Under the pieces are notes generated by a model, which was not told the origin of the DNA, made no database searches, and was given only the letters and a program-made list of their open reading frames with translations. The translations under genes and the position numbers were made by a program. A stretch of DNA of 7,224 bases from Bacillota bacterium (lineage in GTDB: Bacteria; Bacillota_C; Negativicutes; Sporomusales; Sporomusaceae). Positions 6,807 through 7,224 of the stretch are shown piece by piece; positions within the stretch are counted from its first letter, which is position 1, and every line of letters starts with the position of its first letter. Location: contig JAEZQV010000195.1 of NCBI GenBank assembly GCA_023441125.1, positions 1 through 7,224 of the forward strand, given 5' to 3'.

Positions 6807-6816
6807 ATTGACAAAA
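6807..6816 (-). promoter_or_regulatory. possible Spo0A box upstream of the kinase promoter
   Basis: TTTTGTCAAT on the minus strand matches the 0A-box pattern TTTTGTCRAA at nine of ten positions and lies one base upstream of the sigma-H-like -35. It overlaps the T tract of the rpsR terminator, which supplies its T-rich half, so a chance match is quite possible. Confidence 0.3.
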
Positions 6817-6856
6817 AAAAGAGTAAGCTACCCTAAAACAGGGTTTCTTACTCTTT
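6813..6856 (-). terminator. intrinsic terminator of the rpsF-ssb-rpsR operon
   Basis: The stem has 10 perfect base pairs (AAAGAGTAAG at 6856-6847 with CTTACTCTTT at 6827-6818), a 2x2 internal mismatch, then 5 more pairs (ACCCT/AGGGT) around the loop GTTTT. A run of eight T ends at 6813. It begins 8 bases after the rpsR stop and cleanly separates this operon from the kinase gene. Confidence 0.93.
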
Positions 6857-6863
6857 AATACGC

Positions 6864-7100
6864 TTATTCCGCAGTAAACGGCAGCAAAGCGATATTGCGT
6901 GCCCGTTTAACAGCTAAAGTCAGCTGGCGTTGATGTTTGGCACAATTGCCCGAAATACGGCGTGGCAGGATTTTACCCCGCTCCGTGGTGTACCGGCGCA
7001 GTTTGGGAACATCTTTGTAGTCAATATCGGTTACTTTATCAACACAGAAGCTGCAAACTTTTTTCTTGGGTTTGCGGCCTCGTTCGCGTTTCACAGCCAT
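6864..7100 (-). CDS. rpsR: 30S ribosomal protein S18, zinc-binding (C+) form
   Basis: This encodes 78 residues, normal for S18, a small-subunit platform protein that pairs with S6. Family motifs are clear: CSFC...DIDYKDV (16-31), GKILPRR (42-48), and the C-terminal [22 protein letters not shown] (54-75), which contacts 16S rRNA. C16, C19, C53 and H56 form an apparent zinc site, as in the C+ paralogue of S18; many bacteria carry a C- form lacking these residues. The basic N-terminus ([11 protein letters not shown]) is usual. The ATG at 7100 lies 15 bases after the ssb stop, with a G-rich ribosome site (AAGGGGGG, about 7108-7115). It belongs to the rpsF-ssb-rpsR operon, whose rpsF would lie beyond the window. 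Confidence 0.97.
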   Translation of the reverse strand: MAVKRERGRKPKKKVCSFCVDKVTDIDYKDVPKLRRYTTERGKILPRRISGNCAKHQRQLTLAVKRARNIALLPFTAE

Positions 7101-7115
7101 TCATTTACCCCCCTT

Positions 7116-7224
7116 TTAAAACGGTATTTCCTCATCAGGGAAGACATCTTTGCCGAACGAATTTATATCTATATTCCCGGCGTCACTCGCAGACGCCTGT
7201 TTACGTTCCAGGAATTCGATGGAC
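7116..7224 (-). CDS. ssb: single-stranded DNA-binding protein, C-terminal fragment (5' part outside window)
   Basis: Only the last 35 codons and one extra base are visible. The protein end reads SIEFLERK, a low-complexity polar linker, then FPDEEIPF and a TAA at 7116-7118. SIEFLE is the usual last strand of the SSB OB fold, and the acidic tail ending in (E)IPF is the conserved peptide that recruits partner proteins such as PriA, RecO, exonuclease and topoisomerase. The linker is short. The position directly before rpsR is the classical rpsF-ssb-rpsR order, so this should be the essential chromosomal SSB rather than a competence paralogue. The start and most of the OB fold lie beyond the window. 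Confidence 0.93.
   Translation of the reverse strand, partial: SIEFLERKQASASDAGNIDINSFGKDVFPDEEIPF

Noticed and set aside
7108..7115. G-run in the rpsR ribosome site as a slippery or phase-variable tract
   Set aside because: Six G residues in a short gap before an essential ribosomal gene are adequately explained as a G-rich ribosome site; it is too short to argue for phase variation.

Overview
The window reads as the chromosome of an endospore-forming member of the Firmicutes. Gene content and order (ssb-rpsR-kinase-mazG-like-yybS-gdpP-rplI-lonC) point most naturally to the Negativicutes (Sporomusa/Pelosinus-like bacteria). This placement is inference from gene families, a spore-associated Lon protease and moderate G+C; no 16S or other marker is present. 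Every supported gene is on the minus strand, so the text below follows the direction of transcription, from position 7224 down to 1.

Unit 1 (7224-6813): the 3' end of ssb (single-stranded DNA binding protein, acidic tail ending in DEEIPF) and rpsR (ribosomal protein S18, zinc-binding form), closed by a strong intrinsic terminator. This is the end of the classical rpsF-ssb-rpsR operon.

Unit 2 (about 6805-5183): a cytoplasmic, two-PAS sensor histidine kinase of the sporulation-kinase type. It is preceded by a very good match to a sigma-H promoter and, just upstream, a near-match to a Spo0A box. No response regulator is present, as expected for a phosphorelay kinase.

Unit 3 (about 5157-1 and beyond): a five-gene run with tight spacing or overlap: a small MazG-like protein, a DUF2232/YybS multi-pass membrane protein, GdpP (membrane-bound c-di-AMP phosphodiesterase), ribosomal protein L9, and a Lon-family protease of the spore-associated LonC type that is cut by the window edge. 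A sigma-A-type promoter lies just after the kinase gene. An intrinsic-terminator-like hairpin sits between that promoter and the first gene, giving a possible attenuated leader.

The window mixes housekeeping functions (replication/repair, ribosome) with second-messenger turnover (c-di-AMP) and sporulation-linked functions (kinase, LonC). No mobile element, CRISPR array, tRNA or rRNA was seen. The longest non-coding gaps are 187 and 180 bases; both are described below. I found no convincing wholly new system. The points most worth a second look are the sigma-H/Spo0A-type control of the kinase, the promoter-terminator-gene order ahead of the gdpP operon, and the loss of most metal ligands in the MazG-like protein.
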